DNA of 64,000 nucleotides from Filomicrobium insigne. Its GTDB lineage: Bacteria > Pseudomonadota > Alphaproteobacteria > Rhizobiales > Hyphomicrobiaceae. Each line of letters starts with the position of its first letter. The first letter of the stretch is position 1. Location of the stretch: positions 610,543 through 674,542 of the forward strand of contig NZ_FNJC01000001.1 in NCBI RefSeq assembly GCF_900104305.1. The letters are read 5' to 3'. This document shows positions 25,011 through 34,511 of the stretch, one piece after another. Below the pieces are notes generated by a model that worked only from the letters and a program-made list of their open reading frames with translations, did not search any database and had not been told where the DNA came from. Both the position numbers and the translations under genes were made by a program.

Positions 25011-25919
25011 GTTCATGGCGTCTGGTGCTTTCTGAGACATCACCCAGCCTTCTTCCCAAGAGCCGAGAACTAATACATCGCCGCGAAGCGAATATGCCAG
25101 ATCGCTCGGACAGGCCAACTCAATCTCATGGCATTTCGCAAGGCTTGGCCACGCGTAGAACACGACTACATTGTCCTGAACAGATCCGATAAGCTGACCA
25201 TCGGCCGACCATCCAATTGCGTGTCCCGTACCACCGCTCTGAATGGCAACCGTTTCCACACACGCACCGTCGCTTAGCTGAAATACAGAGAGATTTTCAG
25301 GTGGCGCACCGTGAACGACTGCTAATAATGATCCGTCAGGCAAAAGGGACGACGTGCGCGAGAAAGCTACGCGCTCGGGCAGCACTCGAAATTCTCCAGA
25401 GCGGAACGGCCATGACCAAAGGGAGAAATAGTCGGGCGCCGGCGGCGCATCGTCTGATATCGCCTTGCAAGCGTGTACGATAACCCACATCTTCCCGTCC
25501 GCAGATCGGTGGATGCTCTGGATCATCTCATCGGGAAAATCCTGCGCAAACTCGGTACACCCCGATTTCGCAGTTCTTACCATCAGACGTCCATTCCAAG
25601 TGGCGTCCACGATGTATTCACCGCAAGTCGAATAGCGAAGGTTCGATCCCTCGCCATCTGTCATATTATTAAAATCGACAAGACGTCTTCCCGACTTCAC
25701 GTCGGCGACGATGATGTGTCCTGATGAACCTTTCACAGCCAAGGTGCTCCCGTCCGGAGAGAAGACTGTGCAAGCAGGATCGGCGAGCGGGGAGGCTCGC
25801 CATATCTTTGATCTCGTCCGCAAATCCCACATGGACACATCTCGCCCGACCGTCGAAAGTCGTTGTCCATCTGGCGAAATGGCGACGGCGTAGCTTGTGC
25901 CAATCTTCCAAGGCTTCAT
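24999..25919 (-). CDS. WD40/beta-propeller-like protein of unknown role
   Basis: This 306-residue protein consists of blade-like repeats (AVAISPDGQRLSTVG, CTVFSPDGSTLAVKG, AIGWSADGQLIGSVQ, YSLRGDVLVLGS) with SPDG/SADG turns, typical of WD40-like propellers. There is no signal peptide or enzymatic domain. Such proteins serve as scaffolds or binding platforms. Its 3' end overlaps the isonitrile hydratase gene by 12 nt, tail to tail. It does not obviously belong to the nitrile genes; the partner is unknown. Confidence 0.7.
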   Translation of the reverse strand: MKPWKIGTSYAVAISPDGQRLSTVGRDVSMWDLRTRSKIWRASPLADPACTVFSPDGSTLAVKGSSGHIIVADVKSGRRLVDFNNMTDGEGSNLRYSTCGEYIVDATWNGRLMVRTAKSGCTEFAQDFPDEMIQSIHRSADGKMWVIVHACKAISDDAPPAPDYFSLWSWPFRSGEFRVLPERVAFSRTSSLLPDGSLLAVVHGAPPENLSVFQLSDGACVETVAIQSGGTGHAIGWSADGQLIGSVQDNVVVFYAWPSLAKCHEIELACPSDLAYSLRGDVLVLGSWEEGWVMSQKAPDAMNLPR

Positions 25920-26167
25920 CTGACGTCCGTTTTTAACGAAACGGTTTGGGTGGAGCAGGATTGAATGGCTCTTGATGCGTTGAGCTCACGCTTAACTGCG
26001 GAGTACTGCCTAAGCCATTGAAACTGTATATCATGGGTGATACATACGTGGCCGTTGCGCAAAATTTTCTTCGATAATCAAGAGCTTGCCACCCCATACC
26101 CCTCGTTCCTTCGTTAGAAGGACGTTTGATCTGGGATGTGCAGTGCGAAGCATGGCGGGGTGGCGGT

Positions 26168-26788
26168 ATGGCTGACAGCAAAATCAAACTGCATAAAGGC
26201 GATCTGCCTGCGGGTGTGACTTTCGGCTCAAGCGTTGCGATCGATACCGAAACTCTCGGCCTCAACCCTCATCGCGACCGCCTCTGCGTGGTACAGCTCT
26301 CGGCGGGCGACGGCACCGCGCATCTTGTCCAGTTTGACGGCAAGGATTATTCGGCACCACACCTCAAGGCGCTGCTCGCGGACCAGGACGTCCTCAAAAT
26401 CTTTCATTTCGCGCGCTTCGATGTCGCCGTGCTTGCCAAATATCTCGGCGTGGTGGTGACGCCCATCTACTGCACCAAAATCGCATCCAAGCTCGTGCGG
26501 ACATATACGGATCGCCATGGGCTCAAGGACATCACCTCAGAACTTCTCGGCGTTGAATTGTCTAAACAGCAGCAGAGTTCAGATTGGGGAGCTCCAACCC
26601 TCACGCAGCAACAGATGGCCTATGCGGCCTCCGACGTGCTGCACCTGCATGCGTTAAAGTCGCGACTTGACGAGATGCTCGCACGGGAAGGGCGCACGCA
26701 CTTCGCGTCGGCCGCCTTCGGCTTTCTTCCTATCCGGGCGCAGCTCGACCTCGCTGGTTATGGGGAGATGGACATCTTCTCACATTGA
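26168..26788 (+). CDS. Ribonuclease D-like 3'-5' exonuclease
   Basis: A 206-residue DEDD-type exonuclease: motif I AIDTETLGL supplies the first Asp and Glu, motif II HFARFDVAVL the second Asp, and motif III YAASDVLHLH the Tyr and last Asp that bind two metal ions. It lacks the HRDC domains of E. coli RNase D, so it is the short form seen in alphaproteobacteria, involved in RNA 3' trimming. Start ATG at 26168 chosen because the family begins there; an upstream ATG at 26126 adds an unrelated tail. It stands alone between the WD40 gene and the lpt cluster. Confidence 0.9.
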   Translation: MADSKIKLHKGDLPAGVTFGSSVAIDTETLGLNPHRDRLCVVQLSAGDGTAHLVQFDGKDYSAPHLKALLADQDVLKIFHFARFDVAVLAKYLGVVVTPIYCTKIASKLVRTYTDRHGLKDITSELLGVELSKQQQSSDWGAPTLTQQQMAYAASDVLHLHALKSRLDEMLAREGRTHFASAAFGFLPIRAQLDLAGYGEMDIFSH

Positions 26789-27116
26789 CGCTCGCTCGCG
26801 GCGTAAAGTTGCAACACCCTCCTGGCAACGCAGCGCGTTAAGCACAATTTTGAGTAAAACTACCTAATCAGGCGCCTTACGTCCTTCGATCAGTCCCAAT
26901 ATCACCCCAATTCATTGACACTTTCGCGCAGCTGGCTGGCGGAATGCCGGCTGGATCCTGGCGCATGTCAGGGCGCTCTTCACCCTCGGTGTTTGGGTTT
27001 CTTCTGTGGCGCCCAGGTTGCGTCGGGGAAATCGATGATGCCGAAGATTGATTTTCTTTGCCCGTACCCCACGTAAGCGCGCGGACCCGTCCTAAGCTCT
27101 AGCGGCCTCTTAGCGA
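26789..27116 (+). other. Intergenic region upstream of lptCA
   Basis: A 328-bp gap with no ORF of coding character. TTGACA occurs around 26915-26920 and could be a -35 element for the lpt/rpoN operon, but no matching -10 was recognised. No hairpin terminator for the RNase D gene is evident. Confidence 0.35.
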
Positions 27117-29126
27117 ATGTCACTCGACCACCCCTTCGACGCGACTACCAAGCCCCGGCGCCGATCGGAACGTCCGGTCACGGGACCGGTGGATAGCAGC
27201 CGGCAGTTTGCGCGTGCACGTCGTCACACTTGGATGGTGCGTACGCTGCGTGTGATGTTGCCTGTGGTCACCGTTGCCGTCGTTGGGTTGTACGTAGCCT
27301 CAGCCATGACATCTCTCGATCTCGTCGAGAAACTGGCACAGCTGCCCGTGCCAACGATAACCGCCGAAAACGTGACGATGGATAATCCACGTTACGAGGG
27401 TTTCACAAAAGACGGCGGGTCCTATGTCGTACAAGCCCGCACCGCTCGACAAGACTTCAAGCAGACTGAGCTGATCCACCTCAACGAAATTTCCGGCGAA
27501 ATGCTCAGCGCCAAGAAGGTGAAAACAGAGCTGACCGCCGCTCGCGGCATCTTCCACACCAAGACCAACGAATTGAACCTCCTTGACGGCATCAAGATCA
27601 ACTCGACCGATGGCATGGCAGCTCAATTGAAAAGTGCCAGCATTTTCGCGAAACGCGGCGTCATTCTCAGCAAAGAGCGCTCCGTTGTGAACGTTCGCCA
27701 AGGTGAGATTTCTGCGGACCGTCTCATGATTTGGCAGAAGAAGCGCAAGGTCACGTTTGTCGACAACGTCAAGACACGCCTCACGCCGCAACCGGGCGAA
27801 GAGAAAGCCGCCTCTCCTCAGAAGGAAGGCTCCTCCGCTCTGATAGGAAGCTCCAACGGTCCCGTAGATATCACGTCAAACATACTGAGGGTCGAGGATC
27901 TCAAGAACACTGCGAGCTTCGTTGGAGACGTTCAAGCCGTGCAGGGCGACCAGGCCCTGCACAGTCAGCGGCTCGACGTCTTCTATCAAAGCAACGACGC
28001 AGACAGCGGCTCGGCTCCGTCTGCCAGCGATGCTGCGACCTCGGCGCAAGTCACCCGAATGGTGTCTGAAACACCGATTGTCATCACACGCGGCGACAGC
28101 GAAAGGATTACGGCGGAGCGTCTGGATGTGGACGCGATCAATGAGGTCGCTTTGCTGACAGGCAACGTCGAAATGGTGTCCGGTCTCACGCGCAGCGCAC
28201 GCAGCGATGCGGCCCAGATCAATGCGCAAAACGATACGGCTCTGCTTACCGGCAATGTTATTGTCACCCAGGGCGAAAATCAGATCAAAGGCGAACGGCT
28301 TTTGATCGACCGGAAGCACGGCACAAGTCATCTGACGAGCCCTGCTCAAACGGCTGGCACGGAAGACGGCCGCATCTTTGCCAAGCTCCAACGGCAGGCG
28401 GACCCGGCGAAACCAAAAGCAGCCGCAGCACCGGAGGCTGAAAAGAACGCGGTTTCCGGCCTCACTGCCGTCACCTTCAAGACCGACCCGGACGCACCAA
28501 TCGCTCTGGAGGCCGATGAACTGACCGTCAACGATGCCGTAAAGACGGCGGAGTTTCGCGGCAACGTGCACGCCGTCCAAGGTGGCTTTTCAATCCGAAC
28601 TGCGAAACTGATCGCGCACTACTCGGGGAACGGCGGCCTGCTCGACCCAGCCTCGAACGACAAGACCGGCGGCGACCAAGGATCGAACACTCAACTCACA
28701 AGGATATCCGCGCGAGGCAAAGTGCTCGTTGCTTCGTCGGGCGGACAGAGCGCGACGGGAGACTGGGCCGAGTTCGACGTGGCTGGGAACAGCGTGACAC
28801 TCGGTGGCGATGTGGTTCTCACCCAGGGGAAGAATATTGTTCGCGGTACCCGCTTGAAGATCGATATGACGAGCGGCAATAGCATTATCGAGACTGCACC
28901 GGAAGCTGCAGGCGCGGGGTGGGCCTCCACAATGAAGCCCGATGGTGGATCCGCGGCGTCAGTCCCGATTCCCGGCGGGGTTGGAGCACGCGGCGGAAGA
29001 CCCAGCGCCGTATTTTATCCAACTCAGTTCAAACAATCCGGCAAAAACGGCGGCACCTCAAAACGCGAGAGTGGCTCGAGCCCGTCGTCAAGCAGCTGGG
29101 GCGCGACGACTGCTCCAGGCAATTAG
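27117..29126 (+). CDS. LptC-LptA fusion protein (LPS transport)
   Basis: This 669-residue protein joins two normally separate LPS transport proteins. Residues about 40-62 are a membrane anchor (LRVMLPVVTVAVVGLYVASA), followed by an LptC-type periplasmic beta-jellyroll (about 70-235) that begins NVTMDNPRYEGFTKDGGSY. From about 245 there are repeated OstA/LptA-type stretches (VDITSNILRVEDLKNTASFVG, IVITRGDSERITAERLDV, IALEADELTVNDAVKTAEFRG) and a Gly/Ser-rich tail. LptC draws lipopolysaccharide from LptBFG and LptA bridges it to the outer membrane. No separate lptA is seen between it and lptB, which supports the fusion. It precedes lptB on the same strand and may share a promoter with rpoN. Confidence 0.85.
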   Translation: MSLDHPFDATTKPRRRSERPVTGPVDSSRQFARARRHTWMVRTLRVMLPVVTVAVVGLYVASAMTSLDLVEKLAQLPVPTITAENVTMDNPRYEGFTKDGGSYVVQARTARQDFKQTELIHLNEISGEMLSAKKVKTELTAARGIFHTKTNELNLLDGIKINSTDGMAAQLKSASIFAKRGVILSKERSVVNVRQGEISADRLMIWQKKRKVTFVDNVKTRLTPQPGEEKAASPQKEGSSALIGSSNGPVDITSNILRVEDLKNTASFVGDVQAVQGDQALHSQRLDVFYQSNDADSGSAPSASDAATSAQVTRMVSETPIVITRGDSERITAERLDVDAINEVALLTGNVEMVSGLTRSARSDAAQINAQNDTALLTGNVIVTQGENQIKGERLLIDRKHGTSHLTSPAQTAGTEDGRIFAKLQRQADPAKPKAAAAPEAEKNAVSGLTAVTFKTDPDAPIALEADELTVNDAVKTAEFRGNVHAVQGGFSIRTAKLIAHYSGNGGLLDPASNDKTGGDQGSNTQLTRISARGKVLVASSGGQSATGDWAEFDVAGNSVTLGGDVVLTQGKNIVRGTRLKIDMTSGNSIIETAPEAAGAGWASTMKPDGGSAASVPIPGGVGARGGRPSAVFYPTQFKQSGKNGGTSKRESGSSPSSSSWGATTAPGN

Positions 29127-29337
29127 CACTCTCGACGCGTCATCGTCGTGGGTGCGAAAACGTTGTGACTTGTCGAAGCGACCAATCGGCTGCATTCGAT
29201 ATGAGTCAAAAATACTGGTGGGCTAGCGGGAAGCACAGCCTTGGGAATGAGGATGAGCGTTGGTTAAGTTTTTGCCATTTGGATCGCGCACGGGGAACGA
29301 TGCCCCTCCGCCGCACTCGCGGGCGGATCGTGCAAAC

Positions 29338-30147
29338 ATGCGCGATCACCGAAACGGCGCCGTCCGCGGTGCGCGTGCTAACAGCGCTGAGCACTATCCT
29401 GCCCCTATCGTCGGTGCATCTGGCTGGCTGACGGTAACTGACGTCAAAAAAACCTATAAAAAGCGACCCGTCGTTAAGGGTGTCAGCCTCAATGTTCGAC
29501 GTGGAGAATCCATCGGCCTGCTAGGCCCGAACGGTGCGGGTAAGACGACCGTCTTCTACATGATCACCGGCCTCGTCCCGGCAGACTCCGGTCAAATAAC
29601 TATCGACGGGAAGGATGTTACACGCCTGCCGATGTACCGGCGTGCACGTCTCGGCATCGGTTATTTGCCCCAGGAAGCATCGATCTTCCGTGGGCTGTCT
29701 GTTGAAGACAACATTATGGCCGTTCTGGAAATCGTCGAGCCGAACCGGAAGAAACGCCATGAACAGCTCGATCAGCTTCTCGACGAATTCAACATTACCC
29801 GCTTGCGGAAATCGCCCTCCGTCGCCCTGTCAGGTGGTGAACGCCGGCGCTGCGAAATCGCCAGAGCACTAGCCTCGCGACCGTCGTTCATGCTACTCGA
29901 CGAGCCGTTTGCTGGTGTGGACCCGAAGGCGGTCAGCGACATTCAGGAATTGGTGCGGCACTTGACGCAGCGCGGTATCGGCGTTCTCATCACGGATCAT
30001 AACGTTCGTGAAACTTTAAGCCTCGTCGAGCGAGCTTATGTCATTCACGAGGGTCAAGTTCTGACAGAGGGTAACCCTCAAGAAATCATAACGAACGAAG
30101 ACGTCCGTCGCCATTATCTCGGGGATATGTTCGTTAATGGGCGTTGA
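29338..30147 (+). CDS. lptB: LPS export ABC transporter ATPase LptB
   Basis: This ATPase of about 269 residues energises LPS extraction from the inner membrane with LptF and LptG. Walker A GPNGAGKTTVFY, signature LSGGERRRCEIARAL and Walker B MLLDEPFAGVDP are all present, and LITDHNVRETL and the C-terminal DVRRHYLGDMF motif are typical of LptB. I chose ATG 29338; an in-frame TTG at 29260 would add 26 residues unlike the family. It lies between lptCA and rpoN, the usual alphaproteobacterial order. A 211-bp gap separates it from lptCA. Confidence 0.94.
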   Translation: MRDHRNGAVRGARANSAEHYPAPIVGASGWLTVTDVKKTYKKRPVVKGVSLNVRRGESIGLLGPNGAGKTTVFYMITGLVPADSGQITIDGKDVTRLPMYRRARLGIGYLPQEASIFRGLSVEDNIMAVLEIVEPNRKKRHEQLDQLLDEFNITRLRKSPSVALSGGERRRCEIARALASRPSFMLLDEPFAGVDPKAVSDIQELVRHLTQRGIGVLITDHNVRETLSLVERAYVIHEGQVLTEGNPQEIITNEDVRRHYLGDMFVNGR

Positions 30148-30184
30148 GTATACCCAACCTCGGAACGCATTCGAAGGTTAGGGC

Positions 30185-31717
30185 ATGGCGCTGACGGCCA
30201 AATTAGAGCTGAGACAAGGCCAGCAGCTGGTGATGACACCCCAGCTGCAGCAGGCCATTAAGCTCTTGCAGCTGTCTAATCTTGAACTCGAACAGTATGT
30301 TGACGGCGAACTGGAGCGCAATCCGCTGCTTGAGCGCGAAGAGGGCGCTTCTGGGGACGCGAACGGTGAAAGCCCCGGAAGTGATGGCGATCAGGTTAAC
30401 GGCGCCAGTCTCGACGATGATTGGCTCGACCTCGATAAACCTCGCTCCGACCCTGATGGGACGTTCGACACCGACCTCGACAACGTTTATCCGGACGCCT
30501 CAGCAGCCGACGTCAGTCAGGACATGTTCGGTTCCGGTTGGGCCGGGCTCAAAGGTCGTGGGCCAGGTAGCATGTCGGATGACGATGCCAACATTGAAGC
30601 GTTCGTCTCCAGCAGTATTTCACTGAAAGACCATCTCAGCCAGCAGTTGCCGCTCGCACTTACCGAGCCAGCGCATCGGATCATTGGCCAATATCTCATC
30701 GATCTTGTCGATGATGCCGGGTACCTCAACGCGGATCTCGATGAGTTGTCCGAAAAACTTGGCGCGCCCGAATCTATGGTCGAAGAGGTTCTCGAGGCGT
30801 TGCAGAAATTCGATCCTCCCGGTGTTTTTGCGCGTTCACTCGGTGAGTGTCTGGAGCTGCAGCTTAAAGAGCTCAACCGCTACGATCCTCAGATCGCCGC
30901 CTTGCTCGATAACCTTGGGCTAGTGGCAACGCACGATTTTGCCAAGCTCAAGCGCGTCGTGGGCGTCGATATGGACGAACTCACGGATATGATAACTGAG
31001 ATCAAGGGGTTAAATCCAAAACCCGGTCTCATGTTTGGGTCTGTCCAGGTTCAACCTGTCGTTCCAGATGTGCTCGTTCGATCGGCAGCCGACGGGAGCT
31101 GGCTTGTTGAGCTCAACTCCGACACCCTCCCGCGTGTGCTCGTCAATAGAAGTTACTATGCGCGGGTCGCAAAAGCGGCCTCTACGGGTGATGACAAGGA
31201 ATATCTCAGCGACTGCCTACAAACGGCAAACTGGCTTGTGAAGAGCTTGGATCAGCGCGCTCGCACCATTCTCAAGGTGGCACAGGAGATCGTCCGCCAG
31301 CAGGACGGCTTTTTCACCTACGGTGTTCAATATCTGCGCCCCCTCAATCTCAAAACCGTCGCTGAAGCGATCTCGATGCATGAATCGACGGTGTCGCGCG
31401 TTACGTCCAACAAGTATATGGCGACGTCACGCGGCATCTTCGAGCTCAAGTATTTCTTTACCTCCTCCATCTCAGCTGCCGACGACGGAGAGGCACATTC
31501 GTCCGAAGCCGTTCGCTTCCGGATCAAGCAATTGATCGATGGCGAAACGTCAAACCTGATCTTATCTGACGATAAAATCGTGGATCTGCTGCGCAGTGAC
31601 GGCATCGACATCGCCCGGCGCACCGTCGCCAAATACCGGGAAGCGATGCGAATCCCTTCGTCGGTGCAGCGGCGGCGTGAAAAAAGGCTGAGCGGAGTTA
31701 CCGCACGTGCGACGTGA
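30185..31717 (+). CDS. rpoN: RNA polymerase sigma-54 factor
   Basis: The 510-residue RpoN directs RNA polymerase to -24/-12 promoters controlled by enhancer-binding proteins, commonly for nitrogen and carbon use. The glutamine-rich region I (LRQGQQLVMTPQLQQAIKLLQL) is at the N-terminus, followed by an acidic linker, the core-binding domain and the C-terminal RpoN box ARRTVAKYR near residues 477-485 in the promoter-recognition HTH. Length is standard. It follows lptB by 37 nt and precedes hpf and ptsN in the usual order. Confidence 0.97.
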   Translation: MALTAKLELRQGQQLVMTPQLQQAIKLLQLSNLELEQYVDGELERNPLLEREEGASGDANGESPGSDGDQVNGASLDDDWLDLDKPRSDPDGTFDTDLDNVYPDASAADVSQDMFGSGWAGLKGRGPGSMSDDDANIEAFVSSSISLKDHLSQQLPLALTEPAHRIIGQYLIDLVDDAGYLNADLDELSEKLGAPESMVEEVLEALQKFDPPGVFARSLGECLELQLKELNRYDPQIAALLDNLGLVATHDFAKLKRVVGVDMDELTDMITEIKGLNPKPGLMFGSVQVQPVVPDVLVRSAADGSWLVELNSDTLPRVLVNRSYYARVAKAASTGDDKEYLSDCLQTANWLVKSLDQRARTILKVAQEIVRQQDGFFTYGVQYLRPLNLKTVAEAISMHESTVSRVTSNKYMATSRGIFELKYFFTSSISAADDGEAHSSEAVRFRIKQLIDGETSNLILSDDKIVDLLRSDGIDIARRTVAKYREAMRIPSSVQRRREKRLSGVTARAT

Positions 31718-32023
31718 CGTCGCGAATTTCAGAATATATTCATATTTTTCAATACGGTATTGATATTTTGTATCTTTCTAGGACCGCCTAGATCGGATTA
31801 ATCAAAAGCAATTTTCTTTTAATGTTGCATTGCAAAAAAGCGAACCGTCCTCCACATTGACACGTTTTGATGGTGGCTCTACCGTCACTTCTGTTCTGCT
31901 TAAATCAGAGTAGACCTGGGGAAGACGTTAGGGGATATTGGTCAGTTCATAACTTCGAACCGAATGGCAGATGTCTTCGGCCGAACGGCTGGGGTTGTCT
32001 AAAGAAAAGTCGAAGGCGACAGA
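31718..32023 (+). other. AT-rich intergenic region between rpoN and hpf
   Basis: A 306-bp gap, clearly more AT-rich than its surroundings, with no ORF. A short perfect inverted repeat (TCTAGG-ACCG-CCTAGA, 31777-31792) lies in it, without a T-tract. It probably carries the hpf promoter and 5' leader; no riboswitch was recognised. Confidence 0.4.
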
Positions 32024-32650
32024 ATGATACTGCAAGTCACCGGCAAAAACGTCGATGCAGGGGATGCATTCCAGACCTATATCTACGATAAGATAGCGTC
32101 CGTTTTGGACAAGTATATAGGACCTGAGTTTTCTGGGCATGTTCGTCTGGAGAAGGAAAAAAGCCACTTTCGGACGGATTGCTCGATACGCTTGCGCACA
32201 GGTTTGATTGTTGAAGCCCATGGAACCGGGGCAGATGCTTATGCCAGCGCAGACATGGCCGTGGATCGTTTGGATAAGCGCGTACGGCGCTACAAACGTC
32301 GCTTGAAAGATCATCATCAGCGTCGGAATGATGGCAACGGTGCGTTGCCAGCTGAAGTCATGGCGCGAGATTACGTACTGCAGGTTACCGACGAAGAAGC
32401 CATTTCGGCTGTGGACGCCGATCACCCGGTTATCATCGCGGAAAACCAGCGCGGCATACGAGAGTTAACAGTGAGTGACGCCGTTATGCATTTGGACCTC
32501 GCTGAAAGTCCCTTCTTCATTTTCCGAAATGCGGGAAATGGCCAACTGAATGTTGTTTACCGACGTCCCGATGGAAATGTCGGCTGGGTCGACCCAAGTA
32601 CGGACTCATCGAAACAGTCCTTAAACGGGACCGGACACGCTCTCCGATAA
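32024..32650 (+). CDS. hpf: Ribosome hibernation promoting factor, long form
   Basis: The 208-residue protein binds the 30S subunit and pairs 70S ribosomes into inactive 100S dimers in stationary phase. The S30AE domain (residues about 1-105: LQVTGKNVDAGDAFQTYIYDKI, then acidic-basic alternation ending DKRVRRYKRRLKDHH) comes first and the C-terminal dimerisation domain (about 150-200: ADHPVIIAENQRGIRELTVSDAVMHLDL) second. Length is that of the long form. GAAGG lies nine bases before the ATG. The position after rpoN is conserved in Proteobacteria. Confidence 0.95.
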   Translation: MILQVTGKNVDAGDAFQTYIYDKIASVLDKYIGPEFSGHVRLEKEKSHFRTDCSIRLRTGLIVEAHGTGADAYASADMAVDRLDKRVRRYKRRLKDHHQRRNDGNGALPAEVMARDYVLQVTDEEAISAVDADHPVIIAENQRGIRELTVSDAVMHLDLAESPFFIFRNAGNGQLNVVYRRPDGNVGWVDPSTDSSKQSLNGTGHALR

Positions 32651-32756
32651 GTTGTCGGAGTGTATAAACCAGTGAGTTAACAGCCTTTGGCCTTAGAGCG
32701 GCACGATTTGTGCTTAAAGGTTCAACGGACGTCATATGACACGGTGGGATAGAACC

Positions 32757-33221
32757 ATGGATCTGGGTGATCTACTCGCGCCGAACGGGATTATTCCTGA
32801 TTTGGCGGCAAAGAGTAAAAAGCAGGCTTTGCAAGAGCTTGCTGCACGCGCCGCAGATGTGACCGGCCTTGAGGCACGGGACATTTTTGACACGCTGTTG
32901 CAGCGTGAACGTTTAGGCTCCACCGGCCTCGGCCGCGGAATCGCAATCCCGCACGTCAAATTCCGGGCGCTCAATGAGATCGTGGCGTTATTCGCTCGGC
33001 TCCCCGAGCCAATCCCCTTCGATTCTCATGACGACGAGCCCGTCGACCTCATCTTCTTGCTGCTGGCCCCGGAGCATGCCAGCGGAGATCATTTGAAGGC
33101 CCTGGCTCGCATTTCTCGGCTTGTGCGCGAACCCACCATGCTGGAGCGCCTGCGGCACGCCAAAGATGCAGCCGCCATCCGCGAAATCCTGACGACACCG
33201 GCCGCGTCACACGCAGCCTGA
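32757..33221 (+). CDS. ptsN: Nitrogen-regulatory PTS IIA protein (PtsN)
   Basis: This 154-residue IIA-Ntr protein accepts phosphate from the nitrogen PTS phosphocarrier and controls potassium transport and other functions. The active His is His66 in IAIPHVKF; the fold is the EIIA mannitol/fructose type (LGSTGLGRGIAIPHVK, VDLIFLLLAPEH). The ATG at 32757 is preferred; an in-frame ATG at 32736 would add seven residues. It closes the rpoN cluster and is followed by a strong terminator. Confidence 0.94.
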   Translation: MDLGDLLAPNGIIPDLAAKSKKQALQELAARAADVTGLEARDIFDTLLQRERLGSTGLGRGIAIPHVKFRALNEIVALFARLPEPIPFDSHDDEPVDLIFLLLAPEHASGDHLKALARISRLVREPTMLERLRHAKDAAAIREILTTPAASHAA

Positions 33222-33277
33222 AAGAAAGTCTAGGCTTAAGACTTCGTCCGCAGCCAAGAGGATGGCGCGGAGACATA

Positions 33278-33307
33278 GGCGACAAACCTGAGATTTGTCG
33301 CCTTTTT
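33278..33307 (+). terminator. Rho-independent terminator of the rpoN-hpf-ptsN operon
   Basis: GGCGACAAA (33278-33286) and TTTGTCGCC (33294-33302) form a perfect 9-bp stem with a 7-nt loop, followed by TTTTT at 33303-33307. It lies 56 nt after the ptsN stop and before the convergent uppP gene. Confidence 0.93.
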
Positions 33308-33320
33308 GGTGGCCAGCCTT

Positions 33321-34124
33321 TTAACCGAGTACGAGAAGAGCGCCGAGGCCCAGGCCGCCCACAATCAGCCGCCACCACCCAAACAGCGCATAGCCATGGC
33401 GGCTTACAAAAGCCAAGAGATATCGCACAACGAAGACGGCCGAGATGAACGCCGTCACGAAACCTATTGCGATGCTCGTTACATCTGCGGTGTCGATGAC
33501 AGACCAATTCTTATAGAGGTCGTAGGCAAAGGCGCCTGCCATCGTTGGCATGGCAAGGAAGAACGAAAATTCGGCAGCTGATCGCTTGTCCGTGCCCATT
33601 AAAAGAGCTCCGACGATCGTCGCTCCGGACCGCGATACGCCGGGGACCATGGCCAGGCATTGGAACAAGCCGATTTTCAAGGCCAGTGACGGTGGAAAGT
33701 CCATGACGTCGTGATAGCGCGGCTCCAGATCCAACCGATCGACGTACAAAAGAATTATTCCACCAATAATCAGCATCACGCAGATCAGCATCGGGCTCTC
33801 AAACAGAACGCCTTTGATGATTGAATGCGCTGAGGCCCCGATCACAGCGGCGGGCAGAAAAGCAATCAGGATACCCAATACAAAGCGCTGTGTTTTCCGA
33901 TCGCGCGGCAAGTCATAGAGAATTTGCAGAATGCGCGCGAAGTAAACGCTGAGGATGGCCAGGATTGCGCCAAGTTGAATGAGCACTTCAAAGGTTTTGC
34001 CCGGTGAATCAAAGCCAATGAAATGCCCGACAAGCAGAATGTGTCCCGTGGATGAGACCGGAATGAATTCGGTCAGCCCCTCGATCAACCCGAGCAGGAC
34101 CACTTGCCATGTGGACATGATCAC
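33321..34124 (-). CDS. uppP: Undecaprenyl-diphosphatase
   Basis: This 267-residue inner-membrane enzyme (BacA/UppP) recycles undecaprenyl pyrophosphate to the monophosphate carrier for cell-wall synthesis and gives bacitracin resistance. The two motifs [14 protein letters not shown] (residues 15-28) and PGVSRSGAT (about 160) are both intact, and there are eight predicted helices. A start at the next Met (position 3) is equally possible. It is convergent with the ptsN terminator. Confidence 0.95.
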   Translation of the reverse strand: MIMSTWQVVLLGLIEGLTEFIPVSSTGHILLVGHFIGFDSPGKTFEVLIQLGAILAILSVYFARILQILYDLPRDRKTQRFVLGILIAFLPAAVIGASAHSIIKGVLFESPMLICVMLIIGGIILLYVDRLDLEPRYHDVMDFPPSLALKIGLFQCLAMVPGVSRSGATIVGALLMGTDKRSAAEFSFFLAMPTMAGAFAYDLYKNWSVIDTADVTSIAIGFVTAFISAVFVVRYLLAFVSRHGYALFGWWRLIVGGLGLGALLVLG

Positions 34125-34511
34125 GAACTCCAGTTATGGCGCCGAAGAGGTCTCTGCTGATGGGGTGCCCATCCGCTGGCTATTCACCTTACAAAGATGC
34201 TCTTGGAGCCGGGCCCTTAAGAGCACATCCGTACGGATCGGAACTCCAGCAGGGAAGAATGTGGGGATCTTTCGTCGTCTTCAGGGCAATGACCACGAGC
34301 TGGGCGGCTTCTGCAAGACAAATGGCAGAGAGATGAACAGGAAGCTTTCTAGGCTGCCGCACCTTGGCCACACTGGCATTCGTTCGCGAGATGCGGTACC
34401 GCCAACTGCTTGTCCTTGATGCAATCAAGGCTCCAGAATTTGAAGGAAGCGAACCGACGCGGAGGAGAAGCTCTGTGAATTTCCTGCCACGGCGAGATGT
34501 AGGCGAACACT
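34125..34511. other. Intergenic region between uppP and the GST-like gene
   Basis: A 387-bp gap separates two divergently transcribed genes. It contains no ORF with convincing coding features; a minus-strand frame ending at 34349 has a Cys-rich tail (ANECQCGQGAAA), but runs into the GST coding region and has no start site. Promoters for both neighbours are expected here, but no clear boxes were identified. Confidence 0.35.

Noticed and set aside
27876-28580. Minus-strand ORF of 234 residues inside lptCA
   Set aside because: Shadow of the fusion gene; no ribosome site and no family pattern.
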